DNA of 43,829 nt from Leptospirales bacterium (GCA_016788865.1 JAEUSB010000058.1:1-43829), one strand, 5' to 3'. Positions 28,046 through 37,538 are shown, counted from the first letter of the stretch. Program-made: numbers and translations. Notes: generated by a model from the sequence alone, not told the origin.

Positions 28046-30008
28046 GCTATTGATGCGTCCTCTCGAGCTATATTTGAGCAAGAGTCTTCCTCTGAATCAG
28101 CTGAGGTCCGAACTGATTCGTCATGCGCATGAGAAGGCCGGAATCGAGGTTTCCATAAAGGGCGCCCGGTATGAGTTTCTTCATGGTGTCGTAATGAGCG
28201 GTGTCAGCGCCCGGATCGGCACAGGGCCCGTGTTTTTTCATGGGGACAATTTGATCGTCCGCATCTCACTTCTGGAAGCAATGAAAAAAAACTTTCAGCC
28301 CAGGATTCGCCTGCTTGGCGGCCGCTTACTGCTCAGCCAGATTGAGCGCAACCAGATGCTGGAGTTACTGAAGCGCGGGGAAGCGGCAAAGAGCGGCGAC
28401 TGGCTCCTGGAAGGGGAACGTATTTTGCTCGAGAAACCGGCGGATTTGATGCTCCACTTCAACATCGAGCCTGGTGGTAGCGAAGTTACCGGGCGCCTGG
28501 CTCTCGTTCGAGAAGGAAAAAAGGTCATGCGAGGTGACCTCCGCGTCACCGGAGCCCGCGCGGGAATGAGCTACCGAATCTTCGATTTACCCATTACCAT
28601 GATCGATGATTTCCTGCCCAACCTCTTGAAAGATTCGCATGGCACACTGGACGGAAAAGGCAGTTTTTCTGTGGATGAAACCGGGCTTGCTTACGATTTC
28701 AAAGGGGAATCCGATCATTTTGAGACTCCAATCGCCGCCGGGTGGACGATGGATCCAGAAATCGCAATCAACGGCGGGCAGCTCTGGAAAGACAACATTC
28801 GCCTGACGGCAAATTTTTCTCTGAAACACGCAGATCTCGAATTGCAGATGCAAGAAAAGTTGCTTCTGCCTGGCCTCGCATCTCGCGAAATCAAAGGGCA
28901 CTGGAATCGAGCACCATGGTTCGAAGAAGGCAAGCTGGAGTTTGAGCTCAGGTCCAGATTCAGGGCCGCTTACCCAGGGACTGAACAATTTGAAGAAGCT
29001 AAGTTTCACCTTACGAAAGCGAGAATGGAACCATTCAAGGGCCTTGGCATCGAGGTCGAAGACGCGTCGCTTAGCCTCGGAACAGAGATTAAGTTCAATG
29101 GATTTGGAAAACTCACAGGGCATCCCTTCAAGCTTTCGGGATTGGGCGCGTTTCGTTTTGGCGATGCCTTTCCGTCCATGGGAAGCGGACCAATCACGCT
29201 CGAAGGCGAAATCGATACTTTGCAACCACAGGTGGTTATGGACGCGGCCACAAGTGTCCATTCTGATCTAATGCGCCGTGGTTTTGCCGAGGATGCAGAA
29301 CGCGCAGAAGACACAGGGCCCCTCTGGACGCAGCGCAGAAAGCAAAACACACTCGTGGCAACACTCCTGGCAGGATTTGCGGCGCAGGGCAACATTCAAA
29401 TCAAAGGAATCCAGGGCATCACCACAGATCCAATCCCCCTGTTTGTACAGAAGAATGCGGGGAGCATGTCTGCGCGCATGGCGTACGAAAAAGAAGCAGT
29501 TGCCTTCAAAGCTGAATACTCGATTGGTTTTGATGCTGACCTGCCCCATCAAAATGTAAAAGTCAACCTGGCCACGCAGAATCCAATGTCGCTCGCATAC
29601 TTTACCGGCAATCCGGAGCCTGTTTCAAATTTTTCAATCGACTACAATGCGTCCGCGGATGGAATCTTTCCGGCAGATCTCGTTTACAAATCGCAAAGCA
29701 ATCTTCTTTTTAGAATGAAGGGACTGAATCCAAAGAATCTCAATCCAGCCCCGCTTCTGCTTTCGATAGCCGGACTAAAGGAAATCGTCCTTGATGACTT
29801 TGAGATTCAGCGCGTAACGGAGGGCGGAAGAACCGTTTGGTCACAGATCAAAGCCACCAGGCAGGATATGTCCGTCATAGGCTCCGCAGAATTTTCGAGT
29901 CAAGAAGGCGGAAAAGGTACTTTCTTTATTCAAGGACCTGCTGCTTATTCAAAACGCATGGATCTAGGAATCACGGAGGCGGGCAAATGGTATCCCAGGG
30001 AAAACTAA
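27981..30008 (+). CDS. AsmA/TamB-like envelope protein
   Basis: A 675-aa protein with one N-terminal membrane anchor (MKYRKPIVITLALLALII). A long periplasmic region rich in beta strands follows, resembling AsmA-like/chorein-type proteins: an early strand set GIEVSIKGARYEFLHGVVMSGVSARIG, FHGDNLIVRISLLEAM, repeated short lipid-groove-type strands, and late AGLKEIVLDDFEIQRVTEGG. Such proteins are thought to bridge phospholipids towards the outer membrane. Family assignment is from overall pattern and not from a catalytic signature. The gene diverges from the Omp85-type barrel gene with overlapping 5' ends, and its 3' end overlaps the following lipoprotein gene by 22 bp. Confidence 0.7.
   Translation: MKYRKPIVITLALLALIIICSMLLMRPLELYLSKSLPLNQLRSELIRHAHEKAGIEVSIKGARYEFLHGVVMSGVSARIGTGPVFFHGDNLIVRISLLEAMKKNFQPRIRLLGGRLLLSQIERNQMLELLKRGEAAKSGDWLLEGERILLEKPADLMLHFNIEPGGSEVTGRLALVREGKKVMRGDLRVTGARAGMSYRIFDLPITMIDDFLPNLLKDSHGTLDGKGSFSVDETGLAYDFKGESDHFETPIAAGWTMDPEIAINGGQLWKDNIRLTANFSLKHADLELQMQEKLLLPGLASREIKGHWNRAPWFEEGKLEFELRSRFRAAYPGTEQFEEAKFHLTKARMEPFKGLGIEVEDASLSLGTEIKFNGFGKLTGHPFKLSGLGAFRFGDAFPSMGSGPITLEGEIDTLQPQVVMDAATSVHSDLMRRGFAEDAERAEDTGPLWTQRRKQNTLVATLLAGFAAQGNIQIKGIQGITTDPIPLFVQKNAGSMSARMAYEKEAVAFKAEYSIGFDADLPHQNVKVNLATQNPMSLAYFTGNPEPVSNFSIDYNASADGIFPADLVYKSQSNLLFRMKGLNPKNLNPAPLLLSIAGLKEIVLDDFEIQRVTEGGRTVWSQIKATRQDMSVIGSAEFSSQEGGKGTFFIQGPAAYSKRMDLGITEAGKWYPREN
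29975..29979 (+). promoter_or_regulatory. Ribosome-binding site deciding the small lipoprotein start
   Basis: GGAGG lies 7 nt before the ATG at 29987, inside the end of the AsmA-like gene. It favours this ATG over the later one at 30017 and over an open extension upstream to 29837. Confidence 0.6.
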
Positions 30009-30394
30009 AGCCAGGCATGCAATCTAAATCGTTCGGCCTGACTGTGACCTGCCTGCTTATGGTTGCCCTGGGCCTGATCTCGTGCTCTGAAAAGAAGTTA
30101 GACGACCGTGGGCTCTCCCAATCGCCGGAAAAAATCACGGCATCATTTGAGCTGCTGCCCGCCGCCCAGCCGGAGAAGTTGAGCTTCAAGGCCGATGGCA
30201 CAGTGCAATTCGACTCGATGGACGGCAGCAAGCGCGGGCTCTACAACCTGAACAAATCCAGCCTCAGGTTTCGCCTTGAAGACGGCAGCTACGGCGTGTT
30301 CCTTCGCGAGACCTACAATCCGCTCGAATGGCGTGGCTTCTTTCAGGACGAGACTCGAATCTTGAAGCGCACAGACGGCGCGAAAAACCTTTGA
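29987..30394 (+). CDS. Small lipoprotein of unknown function
   Basis: A 135-aa protein with a textbook lipoprotein signal: basic start, hydrophobic core LTVTCLLMVALGL and lipobox LISC, followed by SEKK. The mature part is about 100 residues with beta-strand alternation (KLSFKADGTVQFDSMDGSKRGLYNL, SLRFRLEDGSYGVF), possibly a small beta-sandwich or lipocalin-like fold. I do not recognise a family. Overlap with the AsmA-like gene suggests coupled translation and a shared envelope role. Confidence 0.75.
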   Translation: MVSQGKLKPGMQSKSFGLTVTCLLMVALGLISCSEKKLDDRGLSQSPEKITASFELLPAAQPEKLSFKADGTVQFDSMDGSKRGLYNLNKSSLRFRLEDGSYGVFLRETYNPLEWRGFFQDETRILKRTDGAKNL

Positions 30395-30430
30395 CCCATA
30401 GATTTCACACAGGAGCATACACCAGCCAGC

Positions 30431-31045
30431 ATGCGATTCGCCGACGCCTTTAAAGAGAATTTTTGGACTGTGTCGAACTTCCTTTCCGTAACCCGGGTGC
30501 TTCTGCTGCCCCTGTACGTCTGGTTGGGCGGTCCCTATAGAGAAAATCCTACAGCATTCTGGCTGCGGTTGCTGCTTCTACTTGTCCTGTTTGCAATCCT
30601 CTCTGATTTCCTCGATGGGTTTCTGGCGAGGTTGCTGCACCAGGAAACCATGGTGGGCCGTTACCTCGATCCAATCTGTGACAAACTCGTAACGCTTGTG
30701 GCCATGCTGGATTCGGCGCTCCACTATGGATTTCCCTGGTTCGTTTTCTTCTTTTGTGTGTTTCGAGAGATCCTTGGAGTCTGGATGGGCACTTTTCTAT
30801 ACTTTAAGCGCGATATTCAGGGACGGCCCAATATCTGGGGAAAAATCGGCGTTGGGGTCGTTGCGATCGCCGCGATCTGGCACGTGTCTGTGCCGTATTT
30901 GAAGGCACAGGGAGTCGAGGGCCTCTGGATTCAGCCGGTGTACTCCGCCTGGGCAATTTTTGCTGTGTTTTTCATTGGAATGATTGCCTACACAGTAACT
31001 TACTGGGACATAATCCTCCACGGAAAGAATTCTAAATCTGCTTGA
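30431..31045 (+). CDS. pgsA: CDP-alcohol phosphatidyltransferase, probably phosphatidylglycerophosphate synthase
   Basis: A 204-aa inner-membrane enzyme with about six hydrophobic segments. The family motif is complete: Asp59, Asp62, Gly63, Ala66, Arg67, Gly76, Asp80 and Asp84 in SDFLDGFLAR...GRYLDPICDK. These acids bind metal and the CDP-diacylglycerol substrate. Size and the NFLSVTRVLLLPLYV start fit PgsA, which makes the precursor of phosphatidylglycerol and cardiolipin. Other acceptors such as inositol phosphate or serine cannot be excluded. AGGAG lies 15 nt upstream of the ATG, farther than usual. The stop codon is embedded in a TTGACA hexamer before recA. Confidence 0.85.
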   Translation: MRFADAFKENFWTVSNFLSVTRVLLLPLYVWLGGPYRENPTAFWLRLLLLLVLFAILSDFLDGFLARLLHQETMVGRYLDPICDKLVTLVAMLDSALHYGFPWFVFFFCVFREILGVWMGTFLYFKRDIQGRPNIWGKIGVGVVAIAAIWHVSVPYLKAQGVEGLWIQPVYSAWAIFAVFFIGMIAYTVTYWDIILHGKNSKSA

Positions 31046-31075
31046 CAAATGTTACGTAGTTTTTACTTCCGTTTA

Positions 31076-31101
31076 TGTCACACCCGGCGTGTATAGTGAC
31101 A
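31076..31101 (+). promoter_or_regulatory. Palindrome over a -10-like hexamer upstream of recA, candidate SOS operator
   Basis: TGTCAC (31076-31081) and GTGACA (31096-31101) form a 6-bp inverted repeat with 14 bp between. Nested inside is ACAC (31080-31083) with GTGT (31089-31092). TATAGT (31092-31097) is a good -10 that overlaps the right arm. TTGACA occurs at 31042-31047, too far to pair with it. An operator over a promoter is what LexA control of recA would need, but the sequence is not the E. coli CTGT-N8-ACAG box. Confidence 0.45.
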
Positions 31102-31115
31102 CAATAGCTGATTCG

Positions 31116-31129
31116 GGCTGGTTACAGCC
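31116..31129 (+). other. Small hairpin in the recA leader
   Basis: GGCTG (31116-31120) and CAGCC (31125-31129) with loop GTTA form a stable small stem just ahead of the GGGAGGAAG ribosome-binding sequence of recA. It could tune translation; this is inference from position. Confidence 0.35.
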
Positions 31130-31141
31130 GCGGGAGGAAGA

Positions 31142-32293
31142 ATGGCTCAGAAAGTTAGAAAACTGGAAGTAGTAGAAAAGAAGCAGGTGGAAAAGAACCC
31201 TCAACTGGAAGAACGTAAGAAGGCTGTAGCCGGGGCCATCCAGCAGATTGAAAAGCAATTTGGCAAGGGCTCCATCATGAAGCTGGGTGATGATAGCATC
31301 GCCCATGAAATTGCGACCATCCCCACAGGCGCGCTCACGCTCGATCTGGCGCTTGGCATCGGCGGGCTGCCGCGCGGTAGGATCGTTGAAATCTTTGGGC
31401 CGGAATCCTCCGGTAAAACTACCCTCTGCCTTACCACTGTTGCAAATGCACAGAAGACCGGTGGGATTGCAGCCTATGTAGACGCAGAACATGCACTGGA
31501 TCCAACGTTTGCCGCAAAGCTTGGCGTAAACATTGATGACCTGCTCGTTGCCCAACCTGACAACGGAGAAGAAGCCCTTGAGATCACAGAATCACTGGTT
31601 CGATCCAATGCAGTTGACATCGTGGTTGTGGATTCCGTTGCAGCACTCGTTCCCAAGGCGGAACTGGAAGGCAATATGGGAGATGCTCAGATGGGTCTGC
31701 ACGCACGGCTTATGAGCCAGGCTATGCGTAAACTCACCGGTACTATTTCGAGATCCAACACAACTGTAATGTTCGTGAATCAGATTCGGAATAAAATCGG
31801 GGTAATGTTTGGTTCACCGGAAACTACCACAGGTGGAAACGCCCTCAAGTTCTATGCATCCATTCGCCTCGACATTCGCCGCACAGAAACGCTGAAGCGT
31901 GCGGAAGAGGCCTATGGGAATCGTGTCCGCGTAAAGGTTGTAAAGAATAAAATGGCAGCTCCCTTCCGTCAGGCGGAGTTTGACATTCTATTTAGCTCAG
32001 GTATCAGCCGCGAGGGTTGTCTCCTGGATCTGGCTACCACCTTCAATGTGGTCGAGAGAACAGGAACCTGGTATTCTTACAAGGGAGACAGAATTGGCCA
32101 GGGTCGCGAGAATACTACACAACATCTTCGTGATAACCCGTCCATCGCAGACACCATCGAAGCGGAAATTCGGAAATTACACAAAGAAAAGGATTCCGTG
32201 GCCAAAAAGAATAAAGACGCTGTAGCCGCTCCACCGGAAGTGGATGAGGAAACAGGAGAAATTCTAAACTCGGAAGATGAGCCAACCAAATAA
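31142..32293 (+). CDS. recA: RecA recombinase
   Basis: RecA forms filaments on single-stranded DNA, drives strand exchange and triggers LexA cleavage. The 383-aa product has Walker A GPESSGKT (86-93), Walker B in [12 protein letters not shown], loop L1 near [42 protein letters not shown] around loop L2, and an acidic C-terminal tail. The N-terminus has about 20 extra Lys/Glu-rich residues compared with short family members. GGGAGGAAG precedes the ATG. The 3' end overlaps argC by 17 bp. Confidence 0.98.
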   Translation: MAQKVRKLEVVEKKQVEKNPQLEERKKAVAGAIQQIEKQFGKGSIMKLGDDSIAHEIATIPTGALTLDLALGIGGLPRGRIVEIFGPESSGKTTLCLTTVANAQKTGGIAAYVDAEHALDPTFAAKLGVNIDDLLVAQPDNGEEALEITESLVRSNAVDIVVVDSVAALVPKAELEGNMGDAQMGLHARLMSQAMRKLTGTISRSNTTVMFVNQIRNKIGVMFGSPETTTGGNALKFYASIRLDIRRTETLKRAEEAYGNRVRVKVVKNKMAAPFRQAEFDILFSSGISREGCLLDLATTFNVVERTGTWYSYKGDRIGQGRENTTQHLRDNPSIADTIEAEIRKLHKEKDSVAKKNKDAVAAPPEVDEETGEILNSEDEPTK

Positions 32294-33287
32294 CAGCGTA
32301 GCAGTACTCGGCGCTGCGGGATTCACAGGTAAGGAAATCCTGAGGATTCTCGCAGCGCATCCCTCACTGAGCCTCGTCCACATCACGTCAGACAAGTATG
32401 CGGGCAAAACCCTGTCAGAATCTTTTCCCGAGTTGCCCCGGCAGCCCGGAAAAGAGCTCACCTTTCAAACGCACGATGCCGTGGTTCCCCAGGGTGCATT
32501 TGTGCTCATGGCCACGCCCAATGAAGTTTCCATGGCAAGAGTTCCAGAACTAGTCCAGCGTGGCCACAGAGTCGTGGATCTCTCCGGTGCATTCCGCCTG
32601 CATGATCGCGCCAGGTTTCTCGAATACTACAAGCTCGAACACACCGCCTTTGATCTCATGCAACAGGCTGCATTTGGAATTCCCGAATTATTCAAAGAGA
32701 AGATTCAATCGGCCAGACTCGTCGCTAATCCAGGATGTTTTCCTACTGGCGTGATTATTCCTTTGAGTCGGCTCGCCGCTTTCCAGGCAGATATTCTGGG
32801 CATTTCAATCGACGCCAAGTCCGGTGTTTCCGGAGCGGGCGGGCGAACCGAAGATGGCGGCTTCAGCTACACCTCGGTTTATGAGAATTTTCGCGCTTAT
32901 AAAATACTGGGCCATCAGCATTGGCCAGAGATTGTCGAATACGGCGCTCCAGATCTAGAGGATCGGATTGTTTTTACACCACACCTCCTTCCGTTGTTTC
33001 GCGGAATCCTGAGTACAATTACGGTTTTCTGGAAATCGCAGGCGCCTGACCTGCATGCGATCTTCAATAAACTGGATCATCCATTCGTGCGCGTCCTTCC
33101 CACTCCGGAAGAGGTTCAACTGAATCGCGTCCAGCACACGAACTACCTTGACATTGGTCTCAGATCGCGCGGCAAGCAAACAGTAATTGTCACGGCCCTG
33201 GACAATCTTGTCAAAGGTGCCGCGGGCCAGGCAATTCAGAATCTGAACCTGATGGCCGGAATTCAGGAAACTACAGGCCTGGTCTGA
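32277..33287 (+). CDS. argC: N-acetyl-gamma-glutamyl-phosphate reductase
   Basis: ArgC is the NADPH-dependent third step of arginine synthesis. The 336-aa protein has the nucleotide-binding [17 protein letters not shown] at its start, the catalytic Cys154 in [10 protein letters not shown], and the GVSGAGGR and [16 protein letters not shown] segments of the family. It overlaps the recA end by 17 bp; GGAAG directly precedes the ATG. Linkage of recA and argC in one transcript is probably incidental. Confidence 0.95.
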   Translation: MSQPNNSVAVLGAAGFTGKEILRILAAHPSLSLVHITSDKYAGKTLSESFPELPRQPGKELTFQTHDAVVPQGAFVLMATPNEVSMARVPELVQRGHRVVDLSGAFRLHDRARFLEYYKLEHTAFDLMQQAAFGIPELFKEKIQSARLVANPGCFPTGVIIPLSRLAAFQADILGISIDAKSGVSGAGGRTEDGGFSYTSVYENFRAYKILGHQHWPEIVEYGAPDLEDRIVFTPHLLPLFRGILSTITVFWKSQAPDLHAIFNKLDHPFVRVLPTPEEVQLNRVQHTNYLDIGLRSRGKQTVIVTALDNLVKGAAGQAIQNLNLMAGIQETTGLV

Positions 33288-33291
33288 GATC

Positions 33292-33543
33292 TTACTGCCG
33301 CTGCTTTTGATTCCACGGTAGTGAATACGGGTTGTTCTTTCCCGGATCAGCCGAGCAAGGATTCCCAAACCCCTTGAGCGTTTGAAGACAGGTTTCCCAG
33401 GTACGCCCCAGAAACCTGGTTTGATGATCACAAATGAGAAGAGTTTGGATTGCCAGACGCGATTCACATTCCTGTGCGTCGCGATGAATATTGGTACATG
33501 CGCTGATCAGAACGAGGATTACCCAAATACGCGCAGACCTCAT
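33292..33543 (-). CDS. Small cysteine-rich lipoprotein
   Basis: An 83-aa open frame with a lipoprotein signal (MRSARIWVILVLISAC; lipobox ISAC). The mature part is about 68 residues with five cysteines including the lipid-modified one, plus a basic, Asn/Gln-rich end. The four free cysteines could form two disulfides in the periplasm. No family is recognised. The coding call rests on the signal sequence and the absence of any other gene here; a GTG four codons upstream is possible. It converges with argC, 4 bp between ends. Confidence 0.55.
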   Translation of the reverse strand: MRSARIWVILVLISACTNIHRDAQECESRLAIQTLLICDHQTRFLGRTWETCLQTLKGFGNPCSADPGKNNPYSLPWNQKQRQ

Positions 33544-33674
33544 GAGCGATCTCACACAAAAATCCGTACCTGCACAAATACAAATTCAATTAGCCCAATC
33601 CCACCGGGCGGCGATTTTCTTCCGTTCAGTCTGAATCCAGGAGTCAGGGCCATTTCACTTGACGCATGACGTGC

Positions 33675-33695
33675 TTCCATTTTCTTGAAATGGAA
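33675..33695 (+). repeat. Perfect inverted repeat abutting the tRNA-Pro 5' end
   Basis: TTCCATTT (33675-33682) and AAATGGAA (33688-33695) are perfect 8-bp arms with a 5-nt loop, ending at the base before the mature tRNA. As RNA it would be a hairpin leader touching the RNase P site. As DNA it would lie over the promoter. Confidence 0.5.
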
Positions 33696-33767
33696 CGGGA
33701 TGTAGCGCAGGGGTAGCGCACACGTCTGGGGGGCGTGCGGTCGCTGGTTCAAATCCAGTCATCCCGA
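33696..33767 (+). tRNA. tRNA-Pro (anticodon GGG)
   Basis: A complete 72-nt cloverleaf. Acceptor arms are CGGGATG (33696-33702) and CATCCCG (33760-33766) with discriminator A. The D stem is GCGC/GCGC. The anticodon stem is CACGT/GCGTG around loop CTGGGGG, with GGG at 33728-33730. The T arm is GCTGG-TTCAAAT-CCAGT. CCA is not encoded. The C1-G72 pair and body fit bacterial tRNA-Pro; GGG reads CCC and CCU codons. Confidence 0.96.
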
Positions 33768-33787
33768 CAGTTCTTATCTTGATAAAC

Positions 33788-33813
33788 AAAAAAGGGCCTT
33801 TCGGCCCTTTTTG
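33788..33813. terminator. Strong bidirectional intrinsic terminator
   Basis: AAAAAAGGGCC (33788-33798), loop TTTC and GGCCCTTTTT form a GC-rich stem flanked by A- and T-runs, so it works in both directions. It ends the tRNA-Pro transcript on the plus strand and the acyl-CoA dehydrogenase transcript, whose stop is at 33838, on the minus strand. Confidence 0.92.
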
Positions 33814-33837
33814 TTTTCCTGGACACTGTGGCAGGTC

Positions 33838-35589
33838 TTACACTGCTACGGGTGCGGCCATTTTCAGTTTAGTCAGGTTTGCCGCAATGATTGCCAGACT
33901 GTCTACATGATACTTCTTGATCTGATCGAGTCTGGTTTCCTGGGCAGCACCCTTTTGTCTGGCTGCACTGCGTTCCATCAGCATACCAGCAATGAAACGC
34001 GCTGAGACCTCGACCAATTCAAAAGCGAGCATGTCTTTCGCTTCACCGTCTGCAATGGATTTGAACGCCACAACAGCTTCCTCAAGATTCGCTTTCACTC
34101 TAAGCAGAGTAGCACTGGCCTGGAATTTGGAAAGCTCTTCATCTATGTACGCTCTCAAATGACCGGCTGGCGCCATACCGGCCACAACACCGCCAATGGT
34201 TGCTACGACTTGAAGTTGCGTTGTTCCTTCATAGATGTTTGTAATCCGCGCGTCCCGATAGATGCGGGCTACATCGTAGTCTTCTGTATACCCTGCGCCA
34301 CCGTGAATTTGCAACGCGTCGTAAGCGATTTTGTTGCACATTTCGCTGGTGTAGTACTTGGAAAGTGGAGTGAAGTAGTTTGCCAGCTTTTCCCATTTGC
34401 GAACAGTTTCGTCTTTTCTGACTTCACGGTCAGGCATTCCGCTGTGCTCAAGACGCTCGAGTCTCCACAGGTAGAGATCAACCGTGCGAGCCGCTTCAAT
34501 GAGCAGACAACGCATGGCCGCGATTTCGCGCTCCATGTGTTCGAGCATCTTTTTTACTGCAGGGATCTTTTCGATTGGTTTGCCAAACTGGATGCGCTCG
34601 GAAGCATATTTGCGCGCCTCGTAGAAAGCAGCTGTTCCAATTCCCATAGACTGTGCTGCAATGGAAAGGCGGGCAGTGTTCATCATGCCCATAGCATAGC
34701 GAACCAGGCCCTGGCCTTCCTCACCAATCAATTCACCTGGAGAGTTGTCATACACCACTTCGCAAGTTGGTGAGCAATGAAGACCGAGTTTCTTCTCAAT
34801 GCTCGCTACGTGTACGTCCTCTCCCTTCACAAGGAAGAATGAAAGGCCACGAGCCCCGCTGGTAGGGGTGCCAGTGCGCGCCAGAGTGAGAATCACTGAA
34901 GGCGTATCGGTAAAGCCGCAACCGTGGGTGATAAAACGTTTGGTACCTGTAATTCTCCAGACACCATCTGCACCCTTTTCAGCTTTTGTCTGAACCCCTG
35001 GAAGATCCGATCCGTAGTTAGGCTCGGTCAGAGCCATAGCTCCAGTCAGCTTTCCGGATGACATTTGGGGAACATACTTATCAGACATTTCCTTGGAAGC
35101 GAATCGCTCGATTGTTTCTGCGAGGTTTGCACAACCGACTGCGATTGCAAGAGCGGCGTCCGCTCGGCCCATAACTTCCATCATGAGGGCCTGCACGGTG
35201 CACGGAAGTCCCAGCCCACCGCGTCTGCGACTGATTCCATATGGTTGCAGCCCCGCTTCTTGAATTGCCTTGTAGGCGCGTGTCATCGCTTCCGGAAACA
35301 CAACCTTCCCGTTAGAGTATTTCAGACCTTCTTTGTCCATTTCCGCAGCAACTGGAGCAATCGTTGTGCCGGCTACTTCGCCCAATGAATCAAGCAGAGT
35401 GCGATAGTATTCTAAAGCATCTTCGTAATTTCCTGGTGCATACGCCAGAGCTTCATTCCTGGTCTTTGCATACTCCTGTGCGTCCGTAAAGTTGTCCTCA
35501 AACGCATCAATGATCTCATTCCAATTGATAATATCGCTGAACTGAGCAACCAGGTCCGTGTTGGTCGAAAAGTAATTGTTCTGAATCAA
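33838..35589 (-). CDS. Acyl-CoA dehydrogenase
   Basis: An FAD flavoenzyme that oxidises acyl-CoA to enoyl-CoA in fatty-acid degradation. The 583-aa chain has the helical N-domain, the beta domain with [14 protein letters not shown], the C-terminal helices with [17 protein letters not shown] and [25 protein letters not shown], and the catalytic Glu in [11 protein letters not shown]. Its length exceeds the usual 380 aa because of N- and C-terminal extensions, as in the FadE/DmdC-like long-chain group. The start is TTG with GGAGGA about 5 nt upstream; no early ATG exists. Chain-length specificity cannot be read from sequence. It follows cheB on the same strand after 60 bp. Confidence 0.94.
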   Translation of the reverse strand: MIQNNYFSTNTDLVAQFSDIINWNEIIDAFEDNFTDAQEYAKTRNEALAYAPGNYEDALEYYRTLLDSLGEVAGTTIAPVAAEMDKEGLKYSNGKVVFPEAMTRAYKAIQEAGLQPYGISRRRGGLGLPCTVQALMMEVMGRADAALAIAVGCANLAETIERFASKEMSDKYVPQMSSGKLTGAMALTEPNYGSDLPGVQTKAEKGADGVWRITGTKRFITHGCGFTDTPSVILTLARTGTPTSGARGLSFFLVKGEDVHVASIEKKLGLHCSPTCEVVYDNSPGELIGEEGQGLVRYAMGMMNTARLSIAAQSMGIGTAAFYEARKYASERIQFGKPIEKIPAVKKMLEHMEREIAAMRCLLIEAARTVDLYLWRLERLEHSGMPDREVRKDETVRKWEKLANYFTPLSKYYTSEMCNKIAYDALQIHGGAGYTEDYDVARIYRDARITNIYEGTTQLQVVATIGGVVAGMAPAGHLRAYIDEELSKFQASATLLRVKANLEEAVVAFKSIADGEAKDMLAFELVEVSARFIAGMLMERSAARQKGAAQETRLDQIKKYHVDSLAIIAANLTKLKMAAPVAV

Positions 35590-35649
35590 AGCGTCCTCCG
35601 CCGTGCAATTACACGCTGTCAGCCGAGAAAAAGACGGTTGGCCCTACGG

Positions 35650-36729
35650 TCAAGATTTTTGGCCCGTCATTCCGGCAGCCAGCCGAAGCATTTCCGGTCC
35701 GATCCGATTCAGCGGAAGAACATGATCCACGCCACCCAGGCGAATTGCTTCCTGCGGCATACCGAATACTACGCAGGTTTCTTCATTCTGCGCTATGGTT
35801 AGCGCACCTCGCTTGTGAAGCGCCTGCATACCAAGTGCGCCATCGCTCCCCATTCCGGTCAGAATCACTCCGACAAAGTTTTCGCCACCAAGGTTTACGG
35901 CAGAATGGAAGAGAGCGTCCACACTGGGTCTGTGCCGATTGATAAAATCACCACTTCGCACAACAACGCGATATCCTTCAGCGGAACGCGCCACCTCCAT
36001 GTGGAAGTTTCCTGGGGCAATCAATACGCGGCCGGTCAGCACAGCATCACCATCAGACGCCTCAATCACTTCCACATGCGTCAGGCTGTTGAGTCGATCG
36101 GCGAAAGCGCGCGTGAACTTCTCTGGCATATGCTGGACAATCAACACCGGTGGTGCATCCTCTGGAAGCGTAAGGAGTATTTCTTCAATTGCCTGGGTTC
36201 CACCGGTGGACGCACCGAGCAGAATAATTCTTCCGCCAGGCCGCTTGCCTTCCCGCTTTGGTGTTCCCCTGGACACATTTGGAACATTGTGCGAGCGCTG
36301 TTGCGAAAGGCGGCCCGTCCTTGCTCCTGCGGCACCTCGCACTGCTTCTTGAATGCGAGCCGTGCTCTCCTGGAGAAATTCTTTGGTTCCCATCCTGGGC
36401 TTTGCAATGATTGCCACAGCTCCGGCTCCTGTGGCCTGCAATGTTGTGGAGGTGCCTTCTTCCGTCAGGGTCGAACAAACTACGCACGGAGTGGGGTGCT
36501 CCGCCATGATCTTCTTCAGAAAATCAATGCCATTCATTCGCGGCATTTGAACATCGAGGATAATTACATCGGGCCAGCGTTTGGACATTTTCTCCATTGC
36601 GAATATTGGATCCTGAGCTGTTGCGATGGTTTCCATGTCCGGGCTCGAGTCGATAACCTGTTGAAGTACGGTTCGCACCACAGCAGAATCATCCACGATC
36701 AACACGCCAATCTTCTTCTTATCGCTCAC
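35650..36729 (-). CDS. cheB: CheB chemotaxis protein-glutamate methylesterase
   Basis: CheB removes methyl groups from chemoreceptors when phosphorylated, resetting adaptation. The 359-aa protein has a receiver domain (Asp13, Asp14, phospho-acceptor Asp59, Lys110). A linker of about 50 residues, rich in Arg, Ser and Gly, leads to the CheB_methylest domain with Ser174 in GASTGG, His200 in QHMPEKF and Asp296 in GMGSDG. The start is GTG, overlapping the cheR stop as GTGA, with GGAGA upstream. Confidence 0.96.
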   Translation of the reverse strand: MSDKKKIGVLIVDDSAVVRTVLQQVIDSSPDMETIATAQDPIFAMEKMSKRWPDVIILDVQMPRMNGIDFLKKIMAEHPTPCVVCSTLTEEGTSTTLQATGAGAVAIIAKPRMGTKEFLQESTARIQEAVRGAAGARTGRLSQQRSHNVPNVSRGTPKREGKRPGGRIILLGASTGGTQAIEEILLTLPEDAPPVLIVQHMPEKFTRAFADRLNSLTHVEVIEASDGDAVLTGRVLIAPGNFHMEVARSAEGYRVVVRSGDFINRHRPSVDALFHSAVNLGGENFVGVILTGMGSDGALGMQALHKRGALTIAQNEETCVVFGMPQEAIRLGGVDHVLPLNRIGPEMLRLAAGMTGQKS

Positions 36730-37538
36730 GCTTTTCTCCGGTACACATGGGGCGCCGCTGTGACGAGCTGGTCGGTTACACTGATCAGTGATTCGGCCGT
36801 GCCAATCACGAAAAATCCACCGGGTCGCAAAACGTGCATCATCCTATCAACGATATGCTTTCGCGTAGCAGCATCAAAGTAGATCATCACATTGCGCAAG
36901 AATATGAAATCAAATTGCCCGATGTCGCCCGGCGGCGAAAGGAGGTTGATCTGTCTGAACTTCACATGATGCCGGAGCTCGGGTGAAATGCGAAATGTCC
37001 CTTCGTTTGAACGCACACCGCGCAAACAGTATTTCTTCAGATGGTCCGGGGGGAGCGTCTCTGCGCGTTCCATTGAATAAACTCCTCGCTCAGCGCGATC
37101 AAGTACTCGTTGGCTGATGTCGGATCCCAGGATTTCAAAGGCCCCTCCGATACCAAGGACCTCGGCACATGTCATAGCCATCGTGTATGGCTCCTCTCCG
37201 CTGGAGCACGCAGCACTCCAGGCTCGAATGACGCTCCGGTGGGATTTCATTCCCTCTAGCTTCTCTTTCATGAAGACAAAATGTGCGGGCTCCCTGAAGA
37301 AGCGCGTCTCGTTTGTTGTTAGTAGATCTGTCATGATTTGACATTCCACCGGATCGCGCTGAACAATGCGGAAATACTCTTCAAAGCTGCTCAACTCAAG
37401 CAACCTCAGGCGGCTCATGAGGCGCCCGGACACGAGCGGCTTCTTGCCGTCGTTCAAGGAAATGCCTGTGGTCTCGTAGAGAAACTTCTGGAAGAGTGCA
37501 AATTCCTGATCTTGAAGCGTGGGAACCTGCCAGATCAC
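36726..37538 (-). CDS. cheR: CheR chemotaxis protein methyltransferase
   Basis: CheR methylates glutamates of chemoreceptors using SAM, opposing CheB. The 270-aa protein has the helical CheR_N domain (1-75) and the SAM domain with [31 protein letters not shown] and [14 protein letters not shown]. Start GTG overlaps the uvrA stop (GTGA), and its own stop overlaps the cheB start. No TPR extension is present. Confidence 0.96.
   Translation of the reverse strand: MIWQVPTLQDQEFALFQKFLYETTGISLNDGKKPLVSGRLMSRLRLLELSSFEEYFRIVQRDPVECQIMTDLLTTNETRFFREPAHFVFMKEKLEGMKSHRSVIRAWSAACSSGEEPYTMAMTCAEVLGIGGAFEILGSDISQRVLDRAERGVYSMERAETLPPDHLKKYCLRGVRSNEGTFRISPELRHHVKFRQINLLSPPGDIGQFDFIFLRNVMIYFDAATRKHIVDRMMHVLRPGGFFVIGTAESLISVTDQLVTAAPHVYRRKA

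Noticed and set aside
28587..29261. A 224-codon minus-strand frame inside the AsmA-like gene
   Set aside because: Composition is unlike a protein (many Trp, Cys and Phe without pattern), and the plus-strand gene is continuous across it.
31042..31069. TTGACA as the -35 box of the recA promoter
   Set aside because: No acceptable -10 lies 16-18 bp downstream (best is TACTTC), and the hexamer overlaps the pgsA stop. The TATAGT farther down is too distant to pair with it.
33696..33767. tRNA-Pro as an integration site
   Set aside because: No integrase, no direct repeat of the tRNA 3' end and no compositional shift were seen nearby; a terminator follows directly.
35590..35649. Terminator between cheB and the acyl-CoA dehydrogenase gene
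   Set aside because: A minus-strand T-run is present (GTCTTTTT), but the possible stem before it has only about three pairs.
35815..36882. A 355-codon open frame on the plus strand opposite cheB and cheR
   Set aside because: It is rich in His, Cys, Ser and Arg with no recognisable domain, and it lies wholly antisense to two genes with complete catalytic motifs. It is a codon-bias shadow.
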